The notes beneath the pieces are model-generated. The model was not told where the DNA came from. It worked only from the letters and a program-made list of their open reading frames with translations, and searched no databases. Of a stretch of 64,000 nucleotides of DNA, positions 62,786 to 64,000 are shown one piece after another; positions within the stretch are counted from its first letter, which is position 1, and every line of letters begins with the position of its first letter. Both the position numbers and the translations under genes were made by a program. Origin of the DNA: Chitinophagaceae bacterium UBA1930 (GTDB lineage: Bacteria; Bacteroidota; Bacteroidia; Chitinophagales; Chitinophagaceae). Location: positions 1,271,501 through 1,335,500 of the forward strand of contig DDFK01000001.1 of NCBI GenBank assembly GCA_002337145.1, read 5' to 3'.

Positions 62786-63532
62786 TTATTTGCCCTTTCT
62801 CAAATCAAGGTTATGGAAATAGAATACCCGGGCTACGTGCAGGCTCCTGTATTGATTGCCCGAAGCCAACTGCTGAAACAGGTTCATGTAGCCAAATTGT
62901 ATATTGTCTGTTTTGGTGGTCTGGTAAGCAAGACCAACAAAGAAACGGTTCTGGTCAAACGTGTTATTGACTATCTGCTTGCCAAAATTCAAATGCACTT
63001 CGTCATTGGCAATAAACGAAAGCCCCCTGGGTGCAAACATTTTTTTGGTAAGCGGCACCTGCATCAATAGGTTATAACGTACACGCCAGTTAAACGAAAA
63101 GCTATTGTCCAATTCATCGGCATTCAACAAACGCTGGCGGTAGCGTTCTTCCACACGCACCCATTGCATCAAACGCAGCCTTGGGTATTTGGTATGCCAT
63201 TGTATCTGCTGCCAGGGCCGGTGTTCCGGCGTGGAGATATTGGCCCCATTGGCCGGTGCAAAATGGTTTACGTATGCATAGCCTGCCGTAAGCTTTGTAT
63301 CATCGTTTAAATAATAAGTACCGCCAACCCGCACAATGCTTGTAGAAAGGTTATCGAAAAAATTTTCGTGGCTGCGTAACTGCACTTCGCCCCATAAACC
63401 CCATTTATTGCTGAACCTTGTTTGGTTCATATAGCCGCCCCATACCTGGTTAATATTGGCAACAGTTTTTGTTTGTGCAGTTGCACCAACAACAATCAAC
63501 AAAAAAGCAATAAGCAATAACTTGTTTTTCAT
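62786..63532 (-). CDS. DUF2490 outer-membrane beta-barrel protein
   Basis: 248 residues with a signal peptide (MKNKLLLIAFLLIVVGATAQ). The rest has alternating amphipathic strands with many aromatic residues (WGLWGEVQLRSHENFFDNLS, MQWVRVEERYRQRLL) and ends with a basic LRKGK. This fits DUF2490, a small predicted porin-like barrel common in Bacteroidota. It follows the RND adaptor terminator. Confidence 0.85.
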   Translation of the reverse strand: MKNKLLLIAFLLIVVGATAQTKTVANINQVWGGYMNQTRFSNKWGLWGEVQLRSHENFFDNLSTSIVRVGGTYYLNDDTKLTAGYAYVNHFAPANGANISTPEHRPWQQIQWHTKYPRLRLMQWVRVEERYRQRLLNADELDNSFSFNWRVRYNLLMQVPLTKKMFAPRGLSFIANDEVHLNFGKQIVNNTFDQNRFFVGLAYQTTKTDNIQFGYMNLFQQLASGNQYRSLHVARVFYFHNLDLRKGK

Positions 63533-63536
63533 GTGG

Positions 63537-63578
63537 CAAAAATAATGCTATGCAACTGTTGTACGCATAGCATTATTT
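63537..63578 (-). terminator. Intrinsic terminator after the RND adaptor gene
   Basis: AAATAATGCTATGC / GCATAGCATTATTT is a perfect 14-bp stem with an 11-base loop. On the minus strand it ends in TTTTTG. The same T run reads TATTTTTG, an exact -7 promoter match for DUF2490, so the two signals may share bases. Confidence 0.85.
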
Positions 63579-63585
63579 AAACCTG

Positions 63586-64000
63586 TTACTCTATAGCCGT
63601 ACCTTCTTTTATTTCATCGCTTGCGTTTTCAATTACCTGCTCACCTACTCTCAATTCGCCAAAAACTTCGGTTGTAGTGCTGGTTGATGCCCCCGTTACC
63701 ACATCTATTTTTTGGGCCTTTCCATTGCGTACAGCAACAACATATTTTCTTTCGGTAGAAACAACTACTGCTGTTTTGGGAACAGACAAAGCCGTATTGT
63801 TCCCCTTGGTGTATAAAGCCACATCGGCATACATGCCAGAAGCCAGCCTGCCATCGTTGTTGGGTACATCCACTTCAATACGCTCGTTGCGTAACTGGTA
63901 GTTTACATTGCTTGACTTCCTGGCCACACGCCCAATCATTTTTTTGCCGGGCATGGAAGCAACATAAAACGATACCGTGTCTTGCTGTTGCAGGTTGGCC
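63586..64000 (-). CDS. RND efflux periplasmic adaptor subunit (C-terminal part, 5' end beyond window)
   Basis: About 137 codons at the 3' end of the gene; the N-terminus lies beyond base 64000. RNERIEVDVPNNDGRLASGM and YADVALYTKGNNTALSVPKT mark the beta-barrel domain of membrane fusion proteins, and VVRNGKAQKIDVVTG-like text the membrane-proximal domain. Such adaptors link an inner-membrane RND pump to an outer-membrane channel. A terminator follows the stop by 8 bases. Confidence 0.85.
   Translation of the reverse strand, partial: ANLQQQDTVSFYVASMPGKKMIGRVARKSSNVNYQLRNERIEVDVPNNDGRLASGMYADVALYTKGNNTALSVPKTAVVVSTERKYVVAVRNGKAQKIDVVTGASTSTTTEVFGELRVGEQVIENASDEIKEGTAIE

Noticed and set aside
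1..64000. CRISPR array, prophage, IS element, tRNA or rRNA
   Set aside because: No regular spacer repeats, no transposase or integrase motifs, and no tRNA-like T-loop with matching arms were seen in intergenic DNA.

Overview
The window looks like a chromosomal segment of a Bacteroidota bacterium, most likely in or near the Chitinophagaceae. The signs are two secreted proteins with type IX secretion C-terminal sorting tails, a carboxypeptidase-regulatory plus outer-membrane beta-barrel receptor, DUF2490 and WbqC-family genes, weak Shine-Dalgarno sequences, and promoters of the TTTG-N19-TAnnTTTG form typical of this phylum. I see no rRNA, tRNA, CRISPR array, insertion sequence or prophage. The placement rests on gene content only.

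Region 1 (1-9.3 kb, all minus strand) is a surface polysaccharide operon. It is read from a Wza-like export lipoprotein through a Wzc-like tyrosine kinase with a tyrosine-rich tail, an ABC exporter pair (Wzm/Wzt), and then glycan-tailoring genes: FkbM methyltransferase, DegT aminotransferase, WbqC-like protein, SAM methyltransferase and a PglD/NeuD-like acetyltransferase cut by the window edge. Its leader carries a long hairpin. Region 2 (10-17 kb) holds a NagX/HGSNAT-like membrane acetyltransferase, a WlbB/WlbA-like pair for amino-sugar synthesis, a GT2 plus UDP-galactopyranose-mutase-like pair, and a two-gene unit of a MurU-like nucleotidyltransferase with an AmgK-like sugar kinase fused to a RapZ C-terminal domain. 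That unit is the most interesting gene arrangement here.

Region 3 (17-36 kb) contains a giant GloVer-repeat secreted protein, a helical protein of unknown role, purD, two oligopeptide transporters (POT and OPT), a GT4, the mreBCD cell-shape operon, and a secreted beta-helix protein. Region 4 (35-64 kb) is mostly housekeeping: a TonB-type outer-membrane barrel, alaS, an M23 peptidase, an AlkA-type glycosylase, holB followed by ricT (an order also found in Bacillus), a ClC channel next to an M3 peptidase, mutL, uvrA, metZ, OsmC, several GNAT enzymes, and the C-terminus of an RND efflux adaptor.

Intergenic spaces hold two families of dispersed short repeats. One is a 34-nt palindrome in three copies with compensatory stem changes; the other is a 15-nt motif in three near-identical copies plus one degenerate one. 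There are also a 19-bp perfect inverted repeat, several clear intrinsic terminators, and a terminator upstream of uvrA with no gene in front of it. Recurrent themes are envelope glycan synthesis and export, peptidoglycan recycling and shape, and DNA repair. I found no obvious defence system or mobile island.
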